Shown: positions 1 to 12,801 of the stretch, piece by piece
How positions within the stretch are numbered: position 1 is the first letter of the stretch
How the letters are laid out: each line of letters opens with the position of its first letter
Assembly: GCA_021464245.1 (NCBI GenBank)
Contig: JADCRB010000035.1
Span: 62,001-126,000 of the forward strand
Direction: 5' to 3'
DNA from: Carallia brachiata
Taxonomy: Eukaryota; Streptophyta; Magnoliopsida; Malpighiales; Rhizophoraceae
DNA: 64,000 nt
The notes under the pieces: model-generated
Database searches by the model: none
Told to the model about the DNA's origin: nothing
What the model saw: only the letters and a program-made list of their open reading frames with translations
Translations under genes and position numbers: made by a program

Positions 1-1345
1 TTTCAATTCTGTTTTGTGAATTCTGGCATGTCATAAAATCTCAAATTTGCTGCATTTGGCCAAAGTTAAGCTGTAACTTGTGGTCTTTGTGGTGTTTTTG
101 GTATTGATGCTTGTTGCGGTTGTCAACGGATATACCATCAGAATATTGTTTCGATTTCATGTTAACGGCCGATGCTATGTAACTTCTAAAATCAACGGAA
201 GAAACATTGAACATTGAATCATGTTCTGCAAGTTAATTAATATAGCACGATTATCAGTGAATGGCTATCAGTTATATGACTATTATTGCAATGATATATT
301 TGTTATACCTAATGCATTCATCCGGAATTGGGTCAAGTACTTTGGGTAAAATTCTATGTGAATCCTGCAAGCGTGGTTGTTTAACCTTGTTTAACAAGTG
401 CCGAAGAAAAAAACAGTGATTTTAAAATTTTTAAAATTAATATTTCATGTACTAATTGAGCATAATATGTATTAAAATAATGTATTAAAAAATATAAAAT
501 TTTATATTAATAAAATATAAAAATTTAATATGACTTATATTATTAGTGAGACTAATTGAACCTAATATATGTTAAAATAACGTATTAAAAAATATAAAGT
601 TTTATATTAATAAAATTTAAAATTTTAATATAACTTATAATATTAGTAGGTCCTTCTACTAACTTAAACTTTTATATAAATTTGAGATTTAAAGTTTTAT
701 TTGATATGATATGAATGTTTGTAATCTAGTTTGCGCCAATACTGTAGCCCAAATTTAAAGTCTAAAGAGTTTATTTAACACTAACTATGAGTGTTACAAA
801 GTTAACCACAACAATCATCGCACACTTTTAAGTAAACATCTCGTTTCTCCTGAGCCTTGAGATTTTTAGATTAGTTTGATCTAAGTTCGCAGAAACAGAG
901 GGATGCACGAACGATATCATGAAGATAAACCGCTCTGATTTTCAAGAAAATTAACCACAACAAACTTTAGACACGGTACCCTTTGTTTAATGCGAAAGGT
1001 TGGAGCAAACAACGCATTCCCCTCGAGCCTTTGAGACTTAGATTGGTTTGATCCAAGTTCACACTTACCCGACTCTTAATTAAATTTGAAATTAAGGTTT
1101 GGCTGTCGTTGGTCATGGAAATTTGCAGTTACTGAAAGATACAAAGTTAATTAACTAATACCTACCCAGTTCTGTATCTTTATCACATTGTACTGGACGA
1201 ACAGTTCAATAGAAGAAAGTGGAGATAAAGTAACAATGACACAAGTAGGAAAACTTAACAATAAAAAGGCGCACAAGACAAAAATCCGTCATATTGGTGT
1301 ACGCTAAAACTACTTAGCAATCCCTGTTCCAATGCGAGACCTAAT
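1..1345. other. Intergenic DNA, AT-rich, with short tandem duplications
   Basis: No coding region is supported here. The left 400 bases could be the trailer or flank of a gene outside the window, but nothing proves it. Positions 451-550 and 551-650 are a clear tandem duplication with a 100-bp period; both copies start with ACTAATTGA and are about 90% alike. A second, more diverged tandem pair lies around 800-900 and 950-1075, sharing a GTTAACCACAACAA-like start and a TTTGATC(T/C)AAGTTC core. Confidence 0.6.
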
Positions 1346-2836
1346 CTATTGTCGACTGGAATGGCCCTGGTTTTTGGCAGAAAGAGAGGTATGAAGGGCT
1401 TTGGCTTTTGCAACTGCAGTATTTCCTCTCTCAATAATTTTTTCAAGCTCTCCAAGTTTCTCAGATAGCAATCCAGCACTTGAGTTAGTAGACCGGACCA
1501 ACTTGTTAGCATTTTCCAGAGCAGAGCACAACTGACGAAACCCCAAAAGATAATGAACAGTAAGGTAGCAATCAACCACTGAATTATGCTTAATGCAGTT
1601 TGGTGGATCTCAAAAGCAGTGGAAGTGATAGAATATCACGTATGCAACCCCCGCAAAAAATGATAGAATATCACAACTATCTGTTGTAATAATCCTTTCT
1701 TCTGCAGTGATTTTTTTTTTTGTTTGAGAAATTCTTCTGCAGTGAATTTATAGCACACATAACACGACAAAAAAGAGCGCCCCATAATGTCTCGTTACTC
1801 GGCATGTTACAAAGCAGAGAAGTATTTAAGCGACAACAGCTAATAACAGTGGAAAATTTGTATAAGGGAAAGCGAAATATATTGATTTGCAGTTGAACCA
1901 ACTAGTCTAACCTGAAGAGTCAAAGCAGTCCAAGAGTGATCGGTTCCAGCAAACCCCTTACTCAAGCGGGCATAGTTTTCCTGAAGCAAAAGCCAACAAA
2001 TAAGTTTTTTTTTTTTTTTTTTTTTTTGGGTAGTGAGAGCGGTCTCAGACCACATTAAACAAAGGAATAGTGAGGAAGGGCGGAAATTTGAACTCTGACT
2101 GCCCTTGGCAACAGGTTCACAGCCTCAAATAATTTAAAAAATTTTCAGATTTTTTATTGGCAACAAGCCCACTTCAAATTTTTATTAATATTGATATTTA
2201 AAAAAAAATTTCAAATATTATATTTTTTATTATATAATAAACATTAATATTTTTGTAAAAAAATAAAAATTAAGTGAAATTTTTTTAATATTATTTTATT
2301 TTAAAAATAAAAATTATAATACATAAAAATAATTTTATTAATATAATATATTAGTATAAATTAAATATCTAAATTAATTATTTAGTTATTTAAATATAAA
2401 ATTAATTAATTACTTCACTAATTTTTTTTAGTAATCAGTAACAACCAACAACAGCAACATTAAATAAGTAAATCAAACAGACTTTACATTAGAATCAAAG
2501 CCATCCTAATTGCATAATTTAATTACATTAATGCTGCGATTTATTTATTTTACAAAAAAAGGAATTTGAGGAAAGTAATTGTATGAGAGAGAGAACCTGG
2601 AAAAGAAGGGTAAGATTGGAATTAGTGAAAATGTGGGAGGAGTCCGGAGGAGATGGCGGCGATGATGAAGGTGGCGGTGGTGAAGGTGATGAATCTGGTG
2701 GCGGCGGCGATTCTTGATCTTCTTTTTCGGCGAGGTCGCTTAGCAGATCCCCGATGCATAGCAGTGGCCTCCTACCCCTTTCATCTCTCTTCTGGAAGCC
2801 TGAGAGCGAGTCTGCGCGTTTTGTGTCTACTGCCAC
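1346..2836 (-). CDS. Conserved plant protein of unknown function, Pro-rich with C-terminal coiled coil
   Basis: I do not recognise this gene. Three exons on the minus strand join in phase 0 with GT-AG introns: 2836-2597, 1980-1912 and 1531-1346. The product is 164 residues. Residues 1-40 are charged and start MAVDTKRADSLSGFQKRDER, followed by a hydrophobic CIGDLLSDLAEKE segment. Residues 41-68 are Pro/Ser-rich. From about residue 70 on, LTLLFQENYARL and SALENANKLV lead into a heptad-like stretch ending in LSEKLGELEKIIERGNT, so a coiled coil is likely. There is no signal peptide, membrane span or catalytic motif. It may be a subunit of a coiled-coil complex; that is inference. Intron 1 (1981-2596) carries an AT-rich transposon remnant. 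The exon model is supported by three clean splice junctions and exact phase closure. Confidence 0.7.
2106..2485. repeat. AT-rich transposon remnant inside an intron
   Basis: This stretch matches the inner and right part of the repeats at 57795-58480 and 59310-60010. It shares TTTATTAATATTGATATTT, a CATTAATATTTTT block, runs of AAAATTAAGTGAAA type, and a right end rich in GTAATCAGTAACAA followed by AGTAAATCAAAC. The left end of the family is missing. It lies wholly within intron 1 of the small coiled-coil gene. Confidence 0.6.
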
Positions 2837-3720
2837 TGAACGGCTAGTCGTTTTAAATTTGGTAATAATTGCCCTGCCACCTGAAAATTTGGGAAGGATT
2901 AGAATTTAAATTTAAAAAAAAAAATCCAAAAAGATTATTTCCAAATTGTATCACGACCTGAGATCTATAAGATCGGAGGAGTGGATGAGCTGTGGTCGAT
3001 TTCCAATTCTCATCCGTCGCAAAGCCACAGCTCCAGGGGAGGAGGAGGCGGAGGAGGAGGAGGAGGAGAAAGTGATGGAAAAAGAGGCGGAGAGGGCGGA
3101 AGTTGCAGCCTTGCAGGAGAACGCTGGCGAGTGGGGAAAAATAAAAGTGTAACATAAGGTAACCGACCCGTCGGTTGGACTAGAAAACTCGGGCAGCGGA
3201 CTTTCGCTAGTTGACGAGATGTTTCTCGGTAGCCGACCTGTCGGTAGACCTAGATATCTCGGCCAACCCACCGTCTACAATATCGTTATCATGTGTATTC
3301 CGAAGCCATGTTGATGCCCAACACCACCTGCTCTTTGCCCCCTTTCAGAATTCCTCCATTTTCTTGCACCCCATTTCGCGCTTCACTGGTCAGAACCCAA
3401 ACATTTAATCTTAGTGAGATGGGAGGGTGTGCGGGGGGTGAGAAAATGGGACTAATATCCTCTTTAATGAAATTGGAGAAGTTAAAACAAAATATATGGA
3501 AGAGAAAAAAAAAAAAAAAAAGAATTAGTATCCTCTTTAGTTTGCTTTTCTAGGTACTGCGATTATCAACCTGATGGTCATTGAATTAAAAATGACAGAT
3601 AGTAAGCCTATAAAAGTAGAATGTAATGTAGCTAATTTAAAAACCTCATTGAAGATTCATGACCCTCATGACACAACAAAAAGTACATATTATAAAAAAA
3701 AATCAATAACACAAACCATT
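2837..3720. promoter_or_regulatory. Promoter region of the coiled-coil gene, with paired DRE/CRT-like dyads
   Basis: No gene is supported between the two minus-strand genes; a 68-codon plus-strand reading frame at 2946 is low-complexity Glu repeats. Two diverged direct repeats (about 3158-3196 and 3228-3266) each hold an inverted pair of the DRE/CRT core RCCGAC: ACCGAC at 3162 with GTCGGT at 3170, and GCCGAC at 3232 with GTCGGT at 3240. Spacing is the same in both. They sit about 330-410 bp upstream of the ATG at 2836. DRE/CRT is the known DREB/CBF binding site; function here is inferred. Confidence 0.45.
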
Positions 3721-6225
3721 TCAGACTTTTGTGTTGCACGGTATCGACACAGAAACCATTTCGAATTTCCCACTGTCAGTGTCCAAGCTCGCGTTCACAA
3801 CTACTTCAAATTGCAAAGAGCTGTTCTTTCCTTGTTGAAATAACATCTTAAGAAGGATCAACCAAATTGAATACAATTTGAGACTCAGATAATTCTTTTC
3901 CTTTCCTCGTGCGGGGCTGTTATCTGCACCTGCCGAGCAAGACCTCGTTACTCCTTTCCCTGCAGGTTCTGGGATGTTCTGTTTGCCAAGCTCTTTTATG
4001 TCAGAGTTTTCCCCTATTAAACATGGGTATACTCTTTCAGCTCCGATATTTCCAAACAAGAGTTCTGCAGCCTTGTTTCTTACAAGTAGTGGCAGGTGTT
4101 CTGATTCATCCCACACATATAGCTGCGGTTTGGAGGAATGAAAAGTGTAACTTAAATAGAGTTCATTGAAAGTGCATTAACAGAAAAGCTAATGCATTGA
4201 ACAATGTTATCGGAAAGATAACAAATTCTAGATGAGGTCTAGTGCTACATATCCTTAAGATGTTTTGGATGGATAAAACCAAAAGAATTTGGCTGAATGC
4301 ATAACAATTACAATAAGCTTAAAACATAGGTGGAGAACGATTTCAACTACGTGAGGCAGACAATAAGCTACGTGACAAGAAGCAGCATTTAGAAAATGCA
4401 GAGAATGATTTTCAATCAATCAAAAAGGTGGCATTCTCATAATTTCAGGCAAATAAAGAAAATCAGAAAGCAAGCAGACAAACATATCCTTACCATAAAG
4501 GGCCTATATATCAAGCCCACTACATGCTGGTGATTTGAGCTCTTCGGGCAAAGAAGTGCGGATGAGTCTTGACTGATTACACACCTGAGCAAACCCAAAG
4601 AACGTTCAATAGTTAAAGCCATTCAGGCAAATATTAAAGGAAAAAATTGCAAGAAGCCACTTTAACCTTCTATAATTGTTTTCCACATCCAAAGGGAGAC
4701 CACATAGTCGGCAGCCAATACAAATTAAATCCTCAGCTACACTATGGCCTTCAACTTTGAAGATCCTCCTGCTGATAAACATCTTTTCCTTCTCTGAATC
4801 ACCAAGTGTTCTCCAGGTTATTGGTAGGAAAATCTCACCCACAGATGCTCTAAAAATTGCCCTGCAAGAATTTTTCAGACGTGATACCTCTGAAAGCGAA
4901 CAAAAGTTCAGTGCCTCATACTGTTCCAGCAGTTTCCAGTTCCTTGGAAGCTGCCCCTTCGCCTGCACATAGTTTCACGGATTACTAGTATGTGCTACCG
5001 AGATCATATGAATGGAAGGTATTTTGGCAGGAATGAGATTGGTAAATCATCCTCTAGGGAAGCTTTTTTTTTTTTTTTTTCCTCTTCCACTGAACCTAAG
5101 ATGATGAACAGGGTTACTAGATTGCAACTTTTTCCTCTTGACGATCTTCTGTTTCATCTCGTAGTCATTTTTTCCGGTTTCATAATTCAAAGAAAGCCAA
5201 CTCTTTTTTTTTTAATCTTTTCAGATAAAAAAACATGAAACCCAAATATAGGAACTGATAATAAAAGAATACCTCAGAACTGCGCGACCTGAAGGTGTAG
5301 AGAGAAAATCCAGCATCCTTGGCCCATTTCATCACCTTCCCAAGCTTTTCCACTGTCAATTTCCCTAGTCGACATTTCTTTATTAGGTCATCTACACCTG
5401 CACCCTCATAATAAGATGTAGGCCATTGGATGCAACAAGCAAAATTTGTAACGATATATCCCGGAGCAGCATTAGTCTCTAAGCAACAGACTTTCTAGCA
5501 CAGATTCTGAGATTTTCTTTCAAATATTATGCAAATCATGCAGGCAGAAACAATAGCCGAGGCCGAGAAGAGATAACTACCTTTTGAGTCGAGCAATTGA
5601 TAAGGCTGGACTAAACGTAGCAATGATGAATACTCAACTGTTCTTGCCTCAATAAAATGCCCAAATTTAGTAATCTTCACGTCTGAAAAACAACTATAAA
5701 CAAAGAAGTAAGAATCAGAACTCGCAAACACTGAACAAGTAACCATACAAAATGGGAATTCAAACTCAAGTCAAAATCCCGCATAATCACTTTTGGTTGA
5801 GCATGAAATTGCATTGAAAAATATGTAAAGACAGAACGTAACTTTGCAACAAGATGACGTGACCGGAAAGTGCCAGTGCCGCCATTCGCTTTTGCCATAG
5901 AGAAACGGAGAAAAACGGCCTCGTATCGTCGCCGACCTGAATGTCAGTCCTGATTATCTCTCCACCTTTAGATAACTTGTACTGCACCGGAAAACCACAT
6001 TTGTTAGCAGAAAACCATGAAGTTTTTCCCGCAGACATCGTCAAGATCAGCAACCAATTAGGGATCGGCGGCGAGATATACAAGAGGGAGGAAAGGGAGG
6101 GAGGGAGGGACCTGAACCGGAGTGGACCGGTGCACGAAAACGAGAAGCTGAACAAAGTCGCCGACGTGAGAACCGACCGTAGAGAGATCGATCAGCGGTC
6201 CGTACCACCCGATTGCTGACGTCAT
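3721..6225 (-). CDS. OB-fold nucleic-acid-binding-like protein with zinc knuckle
   Basis: Seven exons join with perfect phase: 6225-6112, 5981-5843, 5682-5581, 5397-5273, 4962-4667, 4584-4494 and 4122-3721. The product is 422 residues. It starts MTSAIGWYGPLIDLSTVGSH; the ATG at 6225 is the first in frame. Residues 22-115 read like an OB-fold strand set (VGDFVQLLVFVHR, SGHVILLQNVKITKFGHFIEARTV). Residues 215-300 carry CIGCRLCGLPL and then a CV...CP pair, a likely zinc site inserted in a second OB fold, followed by LYVWDESEHLPLLVRNKAAELLFGNI, which resembles the RPA-large-subunit C-terminal pattern. The order of OB, linker and OB-with-zinc resembles the C-terminal region of the DNA-repair protein SHLD2 (FAM35A). 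That assignment is from memory and unproven. The role is probably in single-stranded DNA binding or repair; RPA-like or POT1-like folds are alternatives. Confidence 0.72.
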
Positions 6226-6509
6226 TTCTCACAGCCCAAATCCTAACCAGTATCCCCCTCCTCCTCCTACTCCAACGAAACACAGTTGAGAAATGGTGGC
6301 GCAGTCAGTAAACCTGGTTTTTTTTTCTTTTTTTTATTACTTTTTTTTCTCTTCTTTTTTTTTTTTCATTTCTGTCGATTGAGAATTGAGATTAAAACCT
6401 AAATTAGGATAAAAAGAAAAGCGACTTCACTGTCCATATTTTCTTGTTTTTTTTTTCCTTATGTTGCAACTGTCCGCAATCCAAAAGGCGGAAAACTTAA
6501 CATGTCAAA
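6226..6509. other. Upstream region of the OB-fold gene
   Basis: Short flank with poly-T tracts (6317-6366 and 6449-6460). No clear TATA box or known element was identified. Confidence 0.4.
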
Positions 6510-6960
6510 CAACGTTGCTAGAATCGGATCAATTATATAGTTAAAAATATTAGTAGGTCAAAATTTAATTGGTTAAATTTGTATTTAAATTAGTATTTAA
6601 TATAATATATATATAATTAAAAGAATAATAATTATAAATAATTTTTAAATATTAATTTTTTAATTTTAAAATTAAATTAAAAATTTTAATTGAATTTAAG
6701 ATTAAATTGAAATTTTTTAATAAATTTATAGCTAAAATTGCAGTTTAAACAAATATTGTGATCAAATTATAATTTATAAATTTTTTATTTATTCTGAACC
6801 GGTTCAACTGGTACAATTCTTACTAATTTTGATCAGTTTTTGACCGTTTTTAATCGGTTCAATTCTTCTCAAAAAAATACTTTGAACCGGTTTAAATTTT
6901 CGGTCAGTCACCAGTTCAAACGGTCAGACTAATAGATCCGAGCCGATTTTAACAACATTG
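6510..6960. mobile_element. Decayed hAT-type MITE (third family copy)
   Basis: The ends are inverted repeats: CAACGTTGCTAGAATCGG at 6510 and the complement of CAATGTTGTTAAAATCGG ending at 6960. The interior follows the same order as the two well-kept copies at 40166 and 62843: a subterminal GGTCAA..GGTT stretch, an AT-rich centre, then GAACCGGTTCAACTGG and repeats of GACCGGTT type. The GGTT/CCGG blocks have decayed and no clean target-site duplication is left, so this is the oldest insertion of the three. Confidence 0.75.
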
Positions 6961-9900
6961 AAGCAAAGGCGCCAAATTGGAGAGTAATTCGCCGGTGGAT
7001 AGAATTTAGCGAATTTACTATTTTGTGCAATTTGAACGCATAACTGGCAGTCTTGTAAAGGTGGGGTGAACTGAATCCACCGGCAGGATTTGGGTGGTCC
7101 CATTGGCCAGCGGTCTAAAAAAATCACGGGATGTATAAGTGTTAAATTAGTAATAGACTTAACTTGATCTCAAATAATTTGATAATATTTATTAAATTTT
7201 AAATTTTATTCACTCGTAGTTTTAGTATAAATTTACATTACAACAATGAACTTAAGCAATATTTTATGAGATATCATTTTTACTTGTTGGTATTTTCAAA
7301 AAATATAATAATAATACAGTAACAGTATTCTCTATCCTTATATTATATATTATTTGAGTCCTTTTTTGTTTTTTTGACAGAGCTATTTGAGTCATTTTTT
7401 AGATGAAATTTATATTTTTTAGCATGTCTAAGTATAGTCAAACACTTGTTGGATACATTGACTAATTTTCTCCAAAAGATGGATTAATGTAAAAATAAAT
7501 ATAAAGGTATAATCCTTAAATGAGAAAATAAAAAGTAAAAGGGCTACATTAAAAAATTTATGTAAGTTTAAGGCTGATTTTTGGCTTATTCCGTTTTTAG
7601 AATTAATTTTTTTTTTTGTGGTCATTTGGAGACAGAATTACTTATGCTATATTTAATTAAAATATATAGTCTGTTGGGCTTGGTCACGTATTTCAAATGG
7701 ATTCTAGTGAGCCGACAAAGAGAGATCCCCAGGCTAATTGCTGGTCGGGGTCCGATAACAAATGCCCATCCAAAGATAGGATACGCTATTTGGGCCACCG
7801 TGCAGAATAACATCCTCGAAATTGGAAGGTCACCACCCTGGGCTCGCCCGCGGTCCACCAGAACAAAAACACAAACCCAACTTGTAACGGATAGCGAAAT
7901 AGGGTCCTGATGGACGTCGATACTTATGTTTTGTTTATAAATGTTTTCAATATGAAAATTGTCCGCACAGCGTAAACAGACCCTTTCAATAATAAAGCAA
8001 ATTTTTTATAAAAAAAAAAGAGGTGAAGAAAAAGAAGAATGAACGTTGAATTCCCATAGGGATGTGAACTCAACATGAGAAGCATGTTCAGCATTGACAG
8101 CTGGATGAGGTTGACCTGCTTCTCTATGCAATAGAGAGAGAGATTGGTCACGTGGTCCAAGTGGCGTAAAATGTTTGTTGTCATATCATAAATTTTAACT
8201 TTAAATTTTTATTAAAATGTACAATAAAATTAAATTTATACTCACAAAATTTACTTTTTAAATAAATATTACACTCTTTAATAAAAGTCTGAGTACTATC
8301 TATTATTTTTTCATTTTTTATATATTAAAAAATATGGAGATGAGTGAGTGATGATATATCATTTTCAGAATAAATTAATTTACATACAATTTTGTAGCAA
8401 TACAATATAGAAATGAAGTAGAATGTTTCGACCTCCAGTAATAGTAGAAGTTAATTGACAATAAAGCTCAAAATAAACCACATTAATTAATTTTTTAATT
8501 CTCATTTCTCATTGTATCATAGTGTCTAGACACAAGCTAACTGCTGCAACCTATAAATAAAGTCCAAATTCAAATTTAGAAATTTATATGCATTTATTCT
8601 TATTAGGGCAATGAAAATATGAAATCAAATATGCAACCATATTCCTTTAATTAGGTCAAAGAGCGACAAAAAAAAAAGCTTTACTTTATATACGTGCCGC
8701 AGTTCCAGGCCGCCTAGCCACATCTCACATTGAGAATTTTTTAGTGGGCCCCTATACAACAACCATAAATCCAGAGAAAACTTCCTCGGGTTTTTTCTGG
8801 CCAAAAAAATGAAACTTCCTTGGGTTCTTATTGCAAAATGTCAACTGAGTACTTGGACGGTCACGATCAATATGTTGCGTGCGCACAGTCCCAATGAGAT
8901 GTAAGGAAACAAGCACCAGTATTAAGTAAGGCACCTTTACATTACATAATCATACAATTTACCATATATAATTTAATATATTTTTTTATGATTTAATAAT
9001 TTTAATTTTTATGTGATAATTTTATATCTATTATTATATATTTACGTAACTTTTCTATATCACATATGCATTTATTTTTTTCTTTGGTCAGATCTATCAA
9101 CTAGGATTTTTTTTTTTTGTTGGATAAGATATGAAAACGTATGAGTGATATCTTATAAAATTATACAAAAAAAATATTCATTTAGCCTCATAAAATGCTT
9201 TGACAATAATTGAAATTTATAACCCTATAGAACGACTAACTCCCTTAATTACTAAATTACAAACATCGGTAGCTAGTTGAGAATTGAAGGTTTATTGACT
9301 GCAATGATTTGTTAAAGTTTAGGGCTTGACTAGTGTAATATATATATATATTCACGAGAGCTTTTATTTCAAGGAAATGAACTTTGAATTATTGAGAGCT
9401 TGAATTCCAAGTTGTAGAATTTATGTTCGAATTATTTGAAATAGTTTGAGAAGAAATATAATTTAATCCAACATGTAATAAAAATATGTAAAGACTCAAT
9501 AAGATAACAAACATGAAATTGTTTTGCGTTCTTGTGTGTTCTCCTATCTTGACTCAAAAGGGGGCCATGAATGTATATGGAAAAAAGGGTTAATGACCAG
9601 TGTAAAATTCTGACATTAGACATTACCTATTTCTCAAATCTAGATTATAAAATTTGTAATTGACAACACACATAATGACTTAAATCTGAATTTGTCGTCA
9701 ACCAAACTCTTGGGCGTGTCTTCCAATTTATTCTTTCATTAAAGTAATAGAAAAATATTACAACTGAATTTTTTTTCCTTGTTCATAATGACGAAGATGA
9801 TGAGTTTTTTTTTTTAAAGAAAATCTTTTTCCATTTTGCATAAAATATAGACCTAGGGCCATTTTTTAATGATCGTATTTATTAATTGACTTGTTGTTTT

Positions 9901-12428
9901 CTAATGGAAATTTTTTCTTCATTTGTCCTCCAGCTCTTCAGGCAATTTGCTGAAATATTTTACTGCAAAGCACGACTTCTTATTTGTCTGCATTTACCCA
10001 ATAGAGCTAATAGTCAGATAGTATTTTAATATATTTTTTTAGTATTGATTCAGATTTAAATCTCTATTCTGACATTTTTTCTGAATTGAAAGAGAATTTA
10101 TGTGTAAGTACAGTGATGAGTTTTAAACTCGTTAACATTATAATTACACTTAAAGAAAACTTGTATTTATTAATTAACTTTGTTGTTTTCTAATGGAAAA
10201 TTTTTCTTCATTTGTCCTCCAGCTCTTTGGGCAATTTGCCAAAATATTTTACTGGGAAGCATGACTTCTTATTTGTCTGCATTTAGCCGATAGGGTTGAT
10301 AATGTGGCAGTATTTTAATATACTTTCTTAATATTAATTCGGATTTAAATCTCTGTTCTGGTGCTTCTTTCGAATTAAAAAAAAGTTTATGTGTAAGTAT
10401 ATCAATAAATTTTAAACTCGTTAACACCGTAATGAGATTTTGAGAAAATTCATTTCAAATTTAACAATACTCTGATAGAAAGTTTGTATTAAGGAAGATG
10501 ATTAAATGAGAAGTATAAAAATTAATCACAATTCACAAATTTATAGATTCGATGATTTTTATATTTATTATAAGTCTTTTCTTTTGGTAAAAATATTTGT
10601 CACCATTGCGTGAAGGTAAAAATAATATTTTCCATGTCCTTTTTATTTACCGTAAAATCCAGCGTGTGAAAGCTAGCATTTCCAGCTGCCAACTTCCAAG
10701 CCTTGCTGTCTCCCAAAGTCCAATTTGACCTGCGATCTATTTCAATAACAAACGAAATAAACGGTTCAATTTGACCAGCTACTCAAAACAACCTTTTTGA
10801 GAGCAACTACAGGACAGGAATTTTGCACTGGGCGCCGACGGATTGGTTTATTATTTAAATTTTTTTTCTTGCCTTTTGACTTGTGAAATAGGGGTTAAAA
10901 AATTTTTTTATTAGACAAGGCATTGTGCCGTTGGCGGCCCCCGCCAGTGCTCCGTCCGCTTAGTTGTTTTTTTTGACCCTTTTTTCTTTTGGATCTTTTC
11001 AGCCATTTTACACATTTTCATAATGTTTGTATGAGTCCTCTAACATGAATGCCGATGCCGTTGTAAAGATAAATGTAAAGATAAAGAATACTAAACAAGT
11101 GGGGTTGTGATTTAAATTCACCATAACTACCCATTATGGCTGACGGCACCTTCACCATCCTTTTTCTTGGAAAGTATTATCTTTAGAAAATAAGACGAAT
11201 AAATGCAAACTGGTACATATATATTAGAAGAAGGAAACAACTTTTTTAATGTTTGTTTGGATTAGGATTTAAACTTTAGAAGTTTGATTATGAGCACACA
11301 ATTCTACGACCATGTCAAACACTTACTAATTAATTAATCATAAAAAAAATTTTTTATACGTTATTACGAATTAAGTTATGTGATTGTTTTAACTGTCATC
11401 ATGTCAAAAGATGAATTTTTTATTCTAAGAGTTAAAATTTATATCTTAATTATAGAGATTTTAGATTCTAACCATAAGAAGGAGTATGAGATTTATGAGA
11501 GATAGATTTATCATATCGTATAACTTATAGTCTAATGAGTTCTTAATGAGAAAAAAAAACTAAATTTTTTAAAATAAAGATTATAGTAAAATTAATATTA
11601 TGTAATGTAACTACAGCTAAAATGGAAAATATAACTTATGTTTTAGGAACTCCTAAAACTCTCTCTTTTTTTGTAAAAAAATCTTTATGACTAAGATATT
11701 TTTGGGTTAGGTTGGTGAGCTTGTGCGCCAATCTGTAGGTTCTTTATGGAGGATGCCAAGGGATATCATTTGCGCTAATGGTGGCACCAAACCAAAAGTT
11801 TGTGTGGCACCGATTTTGAGAATATCAGTAATCCTCAACTACGAGGAGTGGTCCTGCAAATATTCAAGTAGTAGTTCACTGAATCACGCCTGTATAAATG
11901 TTGCTTTTCATCGATTTTGTATGCAATTAAAACGGCAGCTTGCACGATCTGGGCCGGGGTAAGCTGCCCTTGGTCATTGCAGCAACAACCACTGGGCACC
12001 GGCCAAGGCCAGGTGTGATATATACATTCCGGATTGTTTGGCTGTAAAATGGGTCACTTTCTTGCCAACTATGCTTTTTATCCGCTGACTATAGGAGGAT
12101 ATAATTAATCTGCAGGCTCAATTTTAAAAATTTGTGCGAGTAGATTCGGACCTGAAAAGTAGATAGAGCCTAACGAGAATTAAGATTAACGATGACATGA
12201 GCCAAGTCAGGCGATGAATTTCTATATTCGAAAATGTGGACAGCTTGCGAAAAATTGTCCACTGGATTACCGAACACCAATTATCCTGTGATATCTTCTT
12301 TTCCGATGCACCAAAAGAATATCCAGACTCCCGTGACAAGTCTGTTTCATTTGATTGATCGATTCAGAAATATTAGGTAGTAATATTTAAATAGTAATAA
12401 ATGATATATTATTAAATGATTGAAATTA

Positions 12429-12460
<32 letters not shown>

Positions 12461-12776
12461 TTGGACATTATTAGCTGAGCTGCTTGATTGCATTGTTACC
12501 CAATGAATCTCTTTGCGGAATGCTACAAATAAACATTAGTGGGGTTAAATGGTTGTCGGTATCGCTAAGAAAACAAGAAAGCATCGTGAAACCAGTAGGG
12601 TTAAAAGATATGATTGTCTGATCTCAACGCCCGGAGCTACAACTTACTGGCATTGAAACTTGAAATCTCAGTGAGAACCAGTTAACAAAAATAAAAGAGC
12701 ATTATTAGCCCTTTAACTTGGCTATCGCTAAGTCAACGAATACATCTACCTTTCATCGATCAGGATTTACGGCGTA
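6961..12776. other. Gene-free intergenic region
   Basis: Nothing coding is supported. The DNA is AT-rich with many poly-A/T runs and a short TA repeat near 9340. Reading frames of 60-110 codons (for example 7581-7910 and 11723-11962) have no recognisable domain, no splice partners and no codon bias. The one clear structure is the tandem duplication at 9875-10442, listed separately. The part next to 12973 is the promoter of the receptor kinase gene. Confidence 0.6.
9875..10442. repeat. Old tandem duplication, period about 288 bp
   Basis: Two copies in direct order, roughly 9875-10150 and 10163-10442. Both start TGTATTTATTAATT or a close variant, share TTTCTAATGGAAA, CTTCATTTGTCCTCCAGCTC and CTTATTTGTCTGCATTTA, and end in AATTTTAAACTCGTTAACA or a close variant. 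Identity looks like 80-85% with scattered substitutions. There is no open reading frame and no terminal repeat, so the origin is unclear. Confidence 0.8.
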
Positions 12777-12801
12777 AGAGAGAGAGAGAGAGAGAGAGAG
12801 A
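12777..12801. repeat. (AG)n microsatellite in the kinase leader or promoter
   Basis: About 12 AG units lie some 170 bp upstream of the receptor kinase ATG. GA/CT repeats are common in plant core promoters and 5' leaders; this one may fall in the transcript. Confidence 0.7.

Noticed and set aside
2946..3152. Plus-strand 68-codon frame with a Glu-rich run
   Set aside because: Low-complexity GGA/GAG repeat in a promoter region with no domain or splice support.
7581..7910. 109-codon plus-strand frame
   Set aside because: No recognisable domain, no codon bias, overlaps an equally long minus-strand frame.
11723..11962. 79-codon plus-strand frame
   Set aside because: No domain, no conserved pattern and no partner exons.
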